Of a stretch of 37,909 nt of DNA, positions 15,864 to 23,571 are shown piece by piece. Source of the DNA: Candidatus Jorgensenbacteria bacterium GW2011_GWA1_48_11 (GTDB lineage: Bacteria > Patescibacteriota > Minisyncoccia > UBA6257 > GWB1-50-10); the NCBI GenBank assembly GCA_001003475.1, contig LCPF01000001.1, positions 1 to 37,909 on the forward strand. The letters are read 5' to 3'. The notes under the pieces are model-generated. The model was not told the DNA's origin, did not search any database, and saw nothing but the letters and a program-made list of their open reading frames with translations. A program made the translations under genes and the position numbers. The first letter of the stretch is position 1. The number at the start of each line of letters is the position of its first letter.

Positions 15864-17636
15864 TTATTCTTTGCCAAACTGGCTTTTTCTCCTCTTTAAT
15901 TCCTGCTCGGCGCGAGAAAGATCGTAGCCTTTTCTAGACTCTATATTTGATTCAATGTTTCTTCGCTCCAATATTTCCTGCTCATCGGGATACTTTGCCA
16001 TTGCCGCCAAGGTTTCTTCGATTTTCTTTCTAGAATCCTCCGAACCGTCAAAATAAGAAATGTCTCTGGCGCCCGCTTGCCTAAGCTTACCCCCTAATTT
16101 ATGTTTTTTATCCCAAAACTCTTCGTCCTTTCGCCGCATCTCTTTAAATTCCTGTCTGGCTCCTTCCAACTGATCTTCTAAAACGTCTATCTCCGTCTGA
16201 AGTTTAGCTTTTCTGCCCCTCAAGGAAGCCCAAAAGCCTGTTTGCCGCCACTCCCGCTTTTTTGATTCAACGTCTACCTCAAGCTGCCTAATGGTTTTTT
16301 CCTTAGCGGCTATCTCTTGCCATAATTTCTTTTGCTCTTCATCAATCCTCTTCCATTCCTCGGCCTCCGGACCAAAGACAATATTACGAATAGCCCTTAT
16401 TCTTATTTCTGTTTCTCTCCTTAACTTTTCAATTTTTTTAGGCAACTCCTCAAGCTCGCGTTGAAGAGATTGTATACTGTATTTTCTCCCGCTATCGAGG
16501 GTTTCTTCGCTTTTCCGAACTTTTGATTCCGCGTCTTTAATATATCCTTCCCTTGCCTCCTCTTGAATTTTCGCAACATACTCCGTGTCCATAAGTGCTT
16601 CTTCATAATGCCTAGTCGCAAAACGATCTTCGGTCCGTTTTAACGCTTTAAATTTCTTACTAACTTCATAAAAATCAAAACGCGTCTTAGAACCATATTT
16701 ATCTTTATCGAGACCAAAATGTTCAGCTAATTCTCCTAATTCCTCGGCGATTCTTCTCTCCCGCGGCAATAGTTCTTCTTTCTTTTCTGGATAAGGCAAC
16801 GGCAACGCTTCCACGTCGGGCACATAGTTACCTATAGCAAGATTGATATAAACATCTCGCATTTTTTCCATTGTCTCCTTTCTTTTTGCTTCAGAAATGT
16901 CCGGCGCCTCAAGTTCAAAAAGAAGCTTCATTAATTTGCTTTGGTTACTTATAAAATTATCCGCCATCATTGAGGGAGTAGTTGGGCGGTTTGTAAAAGG
17001 ATTTTTAAAATATCCTAGAAGGCCGTTCGCTTCTTGGGATAACGAGGGTAGATCCTTGATGTCTTCCGGCTTTCTAGCGAAAATGGCGGTTTCGTAGACT
17101 ACTTTCACTTCTTTGCGAAGATCCTCAATCCCATCCTGTTCGTGAATCAAACCCATCGCTCTATCCAAAAGGGCGGTCTCGTATAAATCTTCGGCTAATT
17201 CCGGGTTAACCGCGGGGTCTTCGATAATGCTTAAAGCTTTCTGCTGCAATGCTTCTATTTCTTCGAAATGGGTTATTTTTAATCCGGCCAATTTTTCTAT
17301 TTCTTCTTGAAGTTTCGTAACAGCGACCCCAACAGACTGCGCCATTTCCGGATGGGCCTGAATTATTTTTTCCGCTTCTTTGATTTGCGCCTCGAGACTG
17401 GACCGTGTTTCCTCGAGAAACCTGATTGCTTCTTTTCTTCTCAATTGTTCCCGCCGCAAATCCTCAAAGTCCAGCACGCGTTCTCCGGCTTTAGTTTTCC
17501 TCTGTTTTTGGCGTTCTTTCTCTTGCTCTGCTTCTTCTCTTTCCCGCCGCGCTTTCTCCGCGTCAAGATTCGCCGCCTCCCTTTTCAAGGATTCCAGAAT
17601 TTCTTGAGGATTATTTTCACCTTTCTCGAAATTCAT
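15864..17636 (-). CDS. Large coiled-coil protein of unknown function, 590 aa
   Basis: I recognise no family. The protein is cytosolic in appearance, with no signal peptide or membrane helix. Almost all of it is predicted helical and highly charged, with coiled coils at about residues 5-160 (long EREEAEQEKERQKQRKTKA-type runs) and 335-590. A less charged middle part (about 165-330) is perhaps globular (for example LGYFKNPFTNRPTTPSMMADN). It is more AT-rich than its neighbours. It has one of the best promoters in the window (TTGACT, 18 nt, TAAAAT, 9 nt to ATG). It sits between two copies of the aldolase 3' end, which suggests it was inserted. A structural or scaffold role is possible but unproven. 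Confidence 0.75.
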   Translation of the reverse strand: MNFEKGENNPQEILESLKREAANLDAEKARREREEAEQEKERQKQRKTKAGERVLDFEDLRREQLRRKEAIRFLEETRSSLEAQIKEAEKIIQAHPEMAQSVGVAVTKLQEEIEKLAGLKITHFEEIEALQQKALSIIEDPAVNPELAEDLYETALLDRAMGLIHEQDGIEDLRKEVKVVYETAIFARKPEDIKDLPSLSQEANGLLGYFKNPFTNRPTTPSMMADNFISNQSKLMKLLFELEAPDISEAKRKETMEKMRDVYINLAIGNYVPDVEALPLPYPEKKEELLPRERRIAEELGELAEHFGLDKDKYGSKTRFDFYEVSKKFKALKRTEDRFATRHYEEALMDTEYVAKIQEEAREGYIKDAESKVRKSEETLDSGRKYSIQSLQRELEELPKKIEKLRRETEIRIRAIRNIVFGPEAEEWKRIDEEQKKLWQEIAAKEKTIRQLEVDVESKKREWRQTGFWASLRGRKAKLQTEIDVLEDQLEGARQEFKEMRRKDEEFWDKKHKLGGKLRQAGARDISYFDGSEDSRKKIEETLAAMAKYPDEQEILERRNIESNIESRKGYDLSRAEQELKRRKSQFGKE

Positions 17637-17645
17637 ATTTTTCTA

Positions 17646-17675
17646 ATTTTACCAACTTTTTATGGAAAAAGTCAA
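17646..17675 (-). promoter_or_regulatory. Promoter of the 590-aa coiled-coil gene
   Basis: -35 TTGACT (17670-17675), 18-nt spacer, -10 TAAAAT (17646-17651), 9 nt to the ATG, no SD. Confidence 0.65.
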
Positions 17676-17688
17676 GTCTCTCCCATTT

Positions 17689-18570
17689 TTATAAAGAATG
17701 GGTTTTATTGAACAACCTTAATTTCTCCTCCACCACTCTTTCCATTACTTTCAAATCCTCGGGCATTAGTTTGTAGGGCGCGACTTCTTCGGGATTGTCT
17801 CTCAACGATTCTTCCAAACCCTGGCGCCAGGCCACTCTTAATTCCGTGGAAATGTGAATCAGTGAAATGCCTGCTTTAATCGCCGCCAAAAAATCCTCAT
17901 CCGTGTTGCCGGAGCCGCCGTGGAGTACGAGCGGGATCTTGACCGCCCGTTTTATCTCGCGGATCCTCCCGATGTCCAATCTCGGTTCCGGAGCGTTCGC
18001 GAACATCCCGTGGATGTTCCCGACAGCCGGCGCGAGCATGTCCACGCCGGTTTCCTCGACGAAGCGCGTCGCCTCTTCCGGCTTGGTCAAATCTTCCGGG
18101 TTTATGGCCACGCCTTTGGGAATTTCACGCCTCACTTCCGAAGAACTGCCAATATATCCTAATTCTCCCTCCACCAAAATCTCCGGGTTTATCCCTTTCG
18201 CGATTCTCACCGCTTCCCTTGTCAGTTTTATATTTTCTTCCAACGCTTCTTTTCCGCCGTCAAAAAGAATGGCGTCATATCCCGCCTCCGCCGCAATTTT
18301 CACGCTCGCCAAGGAATGGGTGTGGTCGGCGTTCAAGAACAAGCGATAACCGCCTTTTGCGTGTTCTTTGTTGTAACTCGCTATGAGATCGACGGCGTGA
18401 TGAACCCCCAAATAATCGCGTTCGCCCTCGGAGGTGCCGATGACGACCGGCACGTCGAGTTTCGCGGCCGCGTGGGAAATCGCTTTCAGTTGCTCCAGAT
18501 TGGAAATATTAAAATGCCCCACCGCCACACCTTTTTTCTCGGCAGCTTTGATAACTTCCAACAAATTCAT
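17689..18570 (-). CDS. Class II fructose-bisphosphate aldolase family protein
   Basis: The 293-aa protein has class II aldolase motifs in order: GHFNISNLEQLKAI (about 18-31), NADHTHSLASVKIAAEAGYDAILFDG (about 80-105, catalytic Asp and a zinc-ligand His in DH), VEGELGYIG (about 132-140), AVGNIHGMF with a zinc His (about 182-190), HGGSGNTDEDF (about 218) and the substrate loop HISTELR. It cleaves or condenses fructose-1,6-bisphosphate (or tagatose/sedoheptulose analogues) with glyceraldehyde-3-phosphate and DHAP, fitting the GAPDH and pentose-phosphate genes nearby. A TAAAAT box ends 6 nt before the ATG. Its 3' end has a near-identical copy at 15762-15830. Confidence 0.92.
   Translation of the reverse strand: MNLLEVIKAAEKKGVAVGHFNISNLEQLKAISHAAAKLDVPVVIGTSEGERDYLGVHHAVDLIASYNKEHAKGGYRLFLNADHTHSLASVKIAAEAGYDAILFDGGKEALEENIKLTREAVRIAKGINPEILVEGELGYIGSSSEVRREIPKGVAINPEDLTKPEEATRFVEETGVDMLAPAVGNIHGMFANAPEPRLDIGRIREIKRAVKIPLVLHGGSGNTDEDFLAAIKAGISLIHISTELRVAWRQGLEESLRDNPEEVAPYKLMPEDLKVMERVVEEKLRLFNKTHSL
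17710..17766. repeat. 57-bp direct repeat, copy 2 (within the aldolase gene)
   Basis: Partner of 15774-15830, 55/57 identical. It encodes the last residues of the aldolase. Confidence 0.85.
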
Positions 18571-18976
18571 ATCTATATTTTATCACAACAAAGCCAAATA
18601 TATTCCTTCGCTCATGCGCTTCCACTCGCTAAAATGAACTTCGCTCTTCCTCAAGCGTCACGGAATTCAGCAAGCTTAACCTCAAGGCGCTTCGGGATTC
18701 AAACAATGCTGAATTCCTACGCTTTCCGTCATTGCTCAGTAATTTTTACGCTCGTTCCGGCAATATTCGCTCAAAAATATATTTAACTTTTTCATAAAAA
18801 CTTCTTTCCTTTCCGAGAAAGCCTGTTCGGAGGGATAGCTATAAATTACCGAAACGAACGAGAGGAAAGCCGGAACTGACCCGCTGGGAATTCCGGAAGG
18901 CTGCCCGAAACGAGCGAGGATAATTTATCTAGACCGGAGATTTCGGCTTTTGAGGAAAGGAAAGAAGTTTCCGATC
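18571..18976. other. 406-bp non-coding stretch with foldback repeats
   Basis: No credible gene. The aldolase -10 box (TAAAAT, 18577-18582) is at one end. A looser palindromic part lies at 18596-18784 (AAATATATT/AATATATTT outer arms; GGAATTCAGCA/TGCTGAATTCC inner arms). The rest is the foldback element listed at 18798-18970. Confidence 0.6.
18798..18970. repeat. 173-bp foldback element with 17-bp perfect terminal inverted repeats
   Basis: AAACTTCTTTCCTTTCC (18798-18814) is the exact reverse complement of 18954-18970. Internal blocks also pair loosely (AAAGCC/GGCTTT; TAAATTA/TAATTTA). No ORF and no clear target duplication. It ends 6 nt after the stop of the 410-aa gene. Confidence 0.6.
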
Positions 18977-20209
18977 TCAAAATCTAATCACGCCTTTATC
19001 GAAATTCTCGATCAAAAGTTTCTCCATTGCTTCCTCGCCTCCCACATATTCTTTGAAAATCTCCGTCCACATGCTCTCCCGCTGGTGGTAATTGAAAGAC
19101 TCTTCCTTGCCTTCCATGAAAGAAACCAGGGACATGGCGTTGTCCTCCAAATCAAAGCTCACTACCTGCTCGTTGTTCTCGGCGCAAACGCAACCGACCC
19201 AATCAAGGCCATGCCAAAGCTTCAGGTCCAAATGCGCTTCGGGCGCTTCAAAAGTCGTGAGGTCGTGCTCGCCCCTCGCCCAATGCATTGATTCGGGATT
19301 CACCCGCGGCATGAACAAGCGCGGGTCATTGGGATTCACCTTCCAAAGATACTGCTGAACGATCAGCCACTCGCCCGGTTCAGACTTGTAGATTTCTGGC
19401 ACGTCGCCGCGCAAGAACATCTTCAGTTTTTCGGCGAAATCCGGCGCCGCTGAATAATGCCGGAATAATTTCGAATAAAATTCGATTTCGTGGAAATAAT
19501 GCAGCAGCAGGGCGAAATCCCGCAGGAATTTCCCGGGAATGTTCTCGCGGATCGGATTCAGGAAAATCACGCCGAATTCCTTGAGATGGCTCACGTTATG
19601 ATGCTTCTTGGCGACGAATTTTTCCGAAACAGTTTTCCATTCCGGCCCCAGCACTTTTATCTCGATTTCCCGATCTTCGAAATCCTTAGCCGTAAAACCG
19701 CTGTAAGCGGCTTCGAAGGTCTGGTGCATCCACTCGTCGGATTCCGTGAACCGCAAAGCGCTCATGAGCTCGGTTACGTCGTGGCGCTTCAAAGCCTCGC
19801 CGACCGTTCCTACTTTCAGGTATTTCAAAAGTTCTTCCGGTTTCCCTTTTTCCAATATTTCCGCCGCCAATTCTTTCTTTAGAAAAAAACCCGGGCCGCA
19901 CTTGGCTATTTTTTTGGCCAGCTTAGACGCTTTATCGAATTCGGTCTTGCCTGGCATCTCCTCCACGAAAGTCATCAAATGCTTTTCGTGCCCCAGGATC
20001 GTCTGCCGCAAAATGCTCCGGATGTGCGGCGCCGACCGATTGGCGCTGTTCAAAATATCCAGGGTTCGGCTCACGGTTTCGGCGTTCATGGCCGCCACTT
20101 TTTCCATGACGCCCGTCTTCCCGCCACGCTTCGCCATTTCCCGGCCCAACCCTTCGAGAAAGCCCTCGTCCACCCCCAGAATTTTCGCCAAAGAATCCAA
20201 ACCAACCAT
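18977..20209 (-). CDS. Unknown 410-aa protein
   Basis: I do not recognise the family. The N-terminal half is helical and charged (about 1-150). The middle and C-terminal part (about 170-410) is rich in aromatics, His and Trp (for example PESMHWARGEHDLTTFEAPEAHLDLKLWHG cut short, and FNYHQRESMWTEIF). There is a Cys pair (GCVCAENNEQVVSFD). No signal peptide or membrane helix is seen, so it is probably cytoplasmic. The start codon is the ATG formed at the edge of the MITE-like element (20210-20340), exactly as for pilC. It was probably co-transcribed with the PfkB kinase gene upstream before the element arrived. Confidence 0.7.
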   Translation of the reverse strand: MVGLDSLAKILGVDEGFLEGLGREMAKRGGKTGVMEKVAAMNAETVSRTLDILNSANRSAPHIRSILRQTILGHEKHLMTFVEEMPGKTEFDKASKLAKKIAKCGPGFFLKKELAAEILEKGKPEELLKYLKVGTVGEALKRHDVTELMSALRFTESDEWMHQTFEAAYSGFTAKDFEDREIEIKVLGPEWKTVSEKFVAKKHHNVSHLKEFGVIFLNPIRENIPGKFLRDFALLLHYFHEIEFYSKLFRHYSAAPDFAEKLKMFLRGDVPEIYKSEPGEWLIVQQYLWKVNPNDPRLFMPRVNPESMHWARGEHDLTTFEAPEAHLDLKLWHGLDWVGCVCAENNEQVVSFDLEDNAMSLVSFMEGKEESFNYHQRESMWTEIFKEYVGGEEAMEKLLIENFDKGVIRF

Positions 20210-20340
20210 CCCTCACCCTTCAAAGATTACGCTTCTTATGAAGCGGTCCCTGAAATTTAACGTCCTTTTCTTTAAATATTTATTTTTTGAAAACATTTTT
20301 TATTGACCTAATTAAGCTTCTTATCTTCGAAGGGTGAGGG
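20210..20340. mobile_element. 131-bp MITE-like element, copy 2, inside a TAATG junction
   Basis: Same ends as copy 1 (5970-6105): CCCTCACCCTTCAAAGAT at one end and ATCTTCGAAGGGTGAGGG at the other. It also shares GATTACGCTTCTTATGAAGC just inside. AT flanks both ends (20208-20209, 20341-20342). Removing it and one AT joins the PfkB stop and the next start as TAATG. Confidence 0.8.
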
Positions 20341-20341
20341 A

Positions 20342-21346
20342 TTAAAGCGGGTCAACGCCCAAGTCCAGGTATTTAAAACGATTTTGATTCAACTCTTTTC
20401 TCGTTAAGATCCCCTCCTGGGCGCCCACCGATTCCACGACCGAAGTGGCGTTGGCCGAGGCCAGCCGCAAAGCGAAGTTAATGTCGTGCTTAATCATGAG
20501 CCCGGCCACGAAACCCGAGCCGAAGGCGTCGCCGGCGCCGGTCCGGTCCACCAGCTTTTTTTCCTTGAAAGCCGGCGCCGTGTAAAGGTAACGGCCGTTC
20601 GAAACTTTGGCGCCCTTGGCGCCGTCCGTCATGACCGCGATCCCTTCGATCAAACCGTCGAATTTCTTGAAGATCCCCCGGTCGTTTTTGTAGGGCACGC
20701 CGGTGAGATACGACGCTTCTTCGCGGTTAACCAGGACCAAATCCAGGTATTTAAAAAGATTTTGCGGGTGCTTGGCCGCGATCTCCAAATAATATCGCGA
20801 AGGATTCATCGCGATTTTCGTGCCCCGTTTCTTCAGGGTTTTTAAAATTTCTTCCATCAAAACCAAGGGCATCTTGCCGGGCGCAATATAGGCCCAGCGG
20901 GCCTTGAGCCTTGACCAGGGAATTTCCCGCCTCGCCCAATCTTCCGAAGCGCCGCGGTAAACCAAAATCGTCCGCTCGCCATTGGGCGTCAAAAGGATGG
21001 TGGAATAGGCCGTGCCTTCCTTTTTGTCTCTTACCGCAAGCGGCGCCACTTTTTCTTTTTTTAAATGCTTGATGATGGCATCGCCCGATTCGTCGTCGCC
21101 GATCTTAAGGACCGCTGCCGTGCGGAACCCCTGGCGGCTGAAAGTCACGGCCGCATTGGCCGCGCCGCCGCCGATCGTCATGACCGGTTTTTTTACCTCG
21201 ATTTTCGAGCCCAAGGCGAAACATTCGGCTTCGCCGGTCTTAAAACCGATCTTTTCCAAATGGGCCTGATCGCGCAAAACCTTGAAAAGCGGGCTCGTTA
21301 GAAAGACGTCCCGCGTTACCGTACCGATCGTAATAACATCGAACAT
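20342..21346 (-). CDS. PfkB/ribokinase-family carbohydrate kinase
   Basis: The 334-aa protein has both PfkB signatures: GGGAANAAVTFSRQGF (about residues 59-74) and DRTGAGDAFGSGFVAGLM (about 267-284) with the catalytic Asp of GAGDAF. NREEASYLTG (about 206-215) is the usual NxxE-type metal/phosphate motif. Such enzymes phosphorylate sugars or nucleosides with ATP. The substrate cannot be read from sequence; ribokinase, adenosine kinase-like or fructokinase-like activity is possible. The promoter is close to consensus and the -10 ends 7 nt before the ATG. Confidence 0.88.
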   Translation of the reverse strand: MFDVITIGTVTRDVFLTSPLFKVLRDQAHLEKIGFKTGEAECFALGSKIEVKKPVMTIGGGAANAAVTFSRQGFRTAAVLKIGDDESGDAIIKHLKKEKVAPLAVRDKKEGTAYSTILLTPNGERTILVYRGASEDWARREIPWSRLKARWAYIAPGKMPLVLMEEILKTLKKRGTKIAMNPSRYYLEIAAKHPQNLFKYLDLVLVNREEASYLTGVPYKNDRGIFKKFDGLIEGIAVMTDGAKGAKVSNGRYLYTAPAFKEKKLVDRTGAGDAFGSGFVAGLMIKHDINFALRLASANATSVVESVGAQEGILTRKELNQNRFKYLDLGVDPL

Positions 21347-21353
21347 TTATTTG

Positions 21354-21382
21354 ATTTTACCACGGAATCCGCTTATTGCCAA
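21354..21382 (-). promoter_or_regulatory. Promoter of the PfkB kinase gene
   Basis: -35 TTGGCA (21377-21382), 17-nt spacer, -10 TAAAAT (21354-21359), 7 nt to the ATG, no SD. Confidence 0.65.
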
Positions 21383-21413
21383 AATTTTTGTTTTTTATAT
21401 GGGGACTTTGAAA

Positions 21414-21449
21414 GCAAAACTGCCCTCGGGGTCGGAACCCCGAGGGCAG
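21414..21449 (-). terminator. Strong terminator of the 211-aa cassette gene
   Basis: CTGCCCTCGGGG (21420-21431) pairs perfectly with CCCCGAGGGCAG (21438-21449). The minus strand continues TTTTGC. Confidence 0.85.
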
Positions 21450-21472
21450 CGATATCGCCTATCGCCTGTTGC

Positions 21473-22108
21473 TTACGCGATCTTCCCCTCGCGGACAGCC
21501 GCGAAGTAGAGATCCTCCACGTAATAGCAGATGTCGCCCAGCATATAGTGCGTGTACTCCCAGCCGCCCACGCTATCCGCAGAGAAGAGCGGAACGGCTG
21601 AACCTTGCGCCGAGATGTGCGAGCCGCTGGCAACGATGTTGGGAAATCGCTCGCCAAGCTTCGGATAATGCTCCAGAAGCGCGAATACCTCCTCGTGCTT
21701 GGCGGGACGACACTGTTCACTCTCGATTTTTCTTCCCATCTCCAGTTCGTCGGGAAAGTCCTTGCCTGCGTCTTGAACCACAGCGAAGAGAACGATCTCC
21801 ACCCCAGCCCGACCCGTGCGCCAGAGAGGAAACACTTCTCGGTTCAGGCGGTGCTTGAAACTGCCGCGACAGCGGGCCCGAGCGTAAGCCTCTTTTGGGT
21901 CAAGGTCGTAGTCAACCTCAACCCGGAATGAGGGGCGCGTGAGGATGAAAGCACCGGAAGCGAACCGCATGACCTCCCCGAAGAAGGCTTCGTTGTCGGC
22001 CAACTTCGTCCAGAACCACCTGCCAGCCCCAATCTTACGGCCGGTTACCACTGCCTTATGAAGCAAGCCAGTGTCCTTCCCGAATTCGGAATCCGCCTCG
22101 CGCGACAT
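21473..22108 (-). CDS. GC-rich hypothetical protein, 211 aa, cassette-type
   Basis: ATG 22108 is chosen because AAGGAG (22117-22122) sits 8 nt upstream; an earlier GTG (22117) overlaps that SD. No family recognised. The protein is soluble-looking and rich in aromatic and charged residues, with a Gly/Ser/Ala middle part and a C-terminal VGGWEYTHYMLGDICYYVED. Base and codon use (GAG, CTC, CGC) are more GC-rich than its neighbours. It has a perfect TTGACA -35, a leader of about 90 nt with a hairpin (GTTCCGACAGCTTCGGAAC), an SD and a strong terminator. This matches the plus-strand cassette genes at 30.7-33.1 kb rather than the genes beside it, so it is probably of the same foreign origin. Confidence 0.7.
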   Translation of the reverse strand: MSREADSEFGKDTGLLHKAVVTGRKIGAGRWFWTKLADNEAFFGEVMRFASGAFILTRPSFRVEVDYDLDPKEAYARARCRGSFKHRLNREVFPLWRTGRAGVEIVLFAVVQDAGKDFPDELEMGRKIESEQCRPAKHEEVFALLEHYPKLGERFPNIVASGSHISAQGSAVPLFSADSVGGWEYTHYMLGDICYYVEDLYFAAVREGKIA

Positions 22109-22198
22109 GAGACACACTCCTTAGATCGTGGCATACCCTTTCGGATGCGCCAGTTGTTCCGAAGCTGTCGGAACCACAGATTACGAATAGCTAGAAAC

Positions 22199-22227
22199 AA
22201 AATAATACAAATTCTTTATTATGTCAA
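22199..22227 (-). promoter_or_regulatory. Promoter of the 211-aa cassette gene
   Basis: -35 TTGACA (22222-22227), 17-nt spacer, -10 TATTTT (22199-22204). The leader to the ATG is about 85-90 nt. Confidence 0.65.
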
Positions 22228-22302
22228 TAATCTCAAAAAGAATATTTAAAGATGGCAAAAAATGGCGGATTGAATTTCAGTTTTCTAACTTCTAATTGCT
22301 AT

Positions 22303-23556
22303 TTACTGGGTTGCGTTGTATATCGCCTGAATCTCGGCGGCGGAAAGGGCGCGGCTGTAGATGCGGACGTCGTCAATAATGCCTTCAGGGAAAAACCATG
22401 CTCCATTAAAAGACCCGATATATAATGGATAAAGATTTGTTCCTGGAGTTATTGTTTGTGCCTGCGAATTGCTTTGCCCATTCACCGATATCACTAAATT
22501 AGTCCCGTCGGCGGTAAAGGCAACATGATACCAAGTGTCCGTGGTGACGACTACCGGACTTTCTATTCCATTCAATTGCCAGGTGTCGGCATTTCCAACT
22601 CCGGCCGTGAATTTACTGTTCAAAAGATAAAGATAGTAGTTTTCTTGCTGATTAAATCCGCCGGAAGCCTTTGATATGATGCTTTTAGTGCCTACAATAT
22701 TGTTTAACTTAACCCACGCGGAGATGGAGACGGCGCTTATAAGATCTAAACTATTCGAATCGGTCACTACCAGATGATCGTTCGTTCCGTCAAAACTTAA
22801 GGCGTTGCCTGATCTGCCGGTTGCGCCGTAGGTGACGCCTCCGGATTGCGTCCCATTATTGCCATGACCGCTTGAATCATAGAGAGCGCCCGAAGATTCA
22901 TTAAGCTTCCAGTAGCCGACCAAAGACGGATCTCGATCCACGGGCAAAAGAGAAAGGTTTGTCCCGACCTCATAGAGGTTGGGGTAAGAACCGCCATCTT
23001 TAGAGGTCTTGTCATTGCCACCGCCCATTTTTTGTTTAGCTGATTCCGGAAAAGCGGTTAACTCCCAACTCCCTCCAGAAGTGTAGGTGTAGTACTGACC
23101 AGTCGAGGTTGTGTTCACGGGATCAATAGGTAATCTGGCTAATGGGGAGCCGGCCGAGAACAGGGCGAGGTTCACGGGAACCCAGCCCGTGCTATCAACC
23201 CTTGTTAAAGTAGATGAGGGGGCGCAGTGATACGACCAGCCTGACGGCAGAGTTGGCAAACCGAGATTGGCGCAAGTGGCAGAGCTGTCGGGAATGGAAA
23301 CGTAGACCACGCTTGAGGTGCCCAGGGACGAATTATATTGATCCACCTGAAACAAGCCCAAAGCACTGTTCAGGGCAGCGAGGTCGGAAAGCCTGGTTGA
23401 GTCCCGTCCTTGTTTCAAGAGCTCAGCGGGGTTGATAACCAAGACCACGGCCGTGGCAAGAACGGCGAGGATGGCGATGACGACAAGGAGCTCGATTAAA
23501 GTAAATCCTAAATCATCTTTAGATCCGCAAAGCTTCGATTTCGGAAAACGGAACAT
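22303..23556 (-). CDS. Type IV pilin with C-terminal LamG domain
   Basis: The 417-aa protein has a 16-residue leader, then GFTLIELLVVIAILAVLATA (about 17-36) and NPAELLKQGRDSTRLSDLAALNSAL, matching the major pilins at 7.9-9.8 kb. The pilin body runs to about residue 205 (YEVGTNLSLLP). A LamG jellyroll follows (about 215-417: SLVGYWKLNESSGALYDSSG at the start, IDDVRIYSRALSAAEIQAIY at the end). It is a likely surface adhesin displayed on the pilus, although it sits 13 kb from the pilus genes. It follows tkt C by 15 nt and may be co-transcribed with it. Confidence 0.88.
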   Translation of the reverse strand: MFRFPKSKLCGSKDDLGFTLIELLVVIAILAVLATAVVLVINPAELLKQGRDSTRLSDLAALNSALGLFQVDQYNSSLGTSSVVYVSIPDSSATCANLGLPTLPSGWSYHCAPSSTLTRVDSTGWVPVNLALFSAGSPLARLPIDPVNTTSTGQYYTYTSGGSWELTAFPESAKQKMGGGNDKTSKDGGSYPNLYEVGTNLSLLPVDRDPSLVGYWKLNESSGALYDSSGHGNNGTQSGGVTYGATGRSGNALSFDGTNDHLVVTDSNSLDLISAVSISAWVKLNNIVGTKSIISKASGGFNQQENYYLYLLNSKFTAGVGNADTWQLNGIESPVVVTTDTWYHVAFTADGTNLVISVNGQSNSQAQTITPGTNLYPLYIGSFNGAWFFPEGIIDDVRIYSRALSAAEIQAIYNATQ

Positions 23557-23571
23557 AAAAATTTACCGCCA

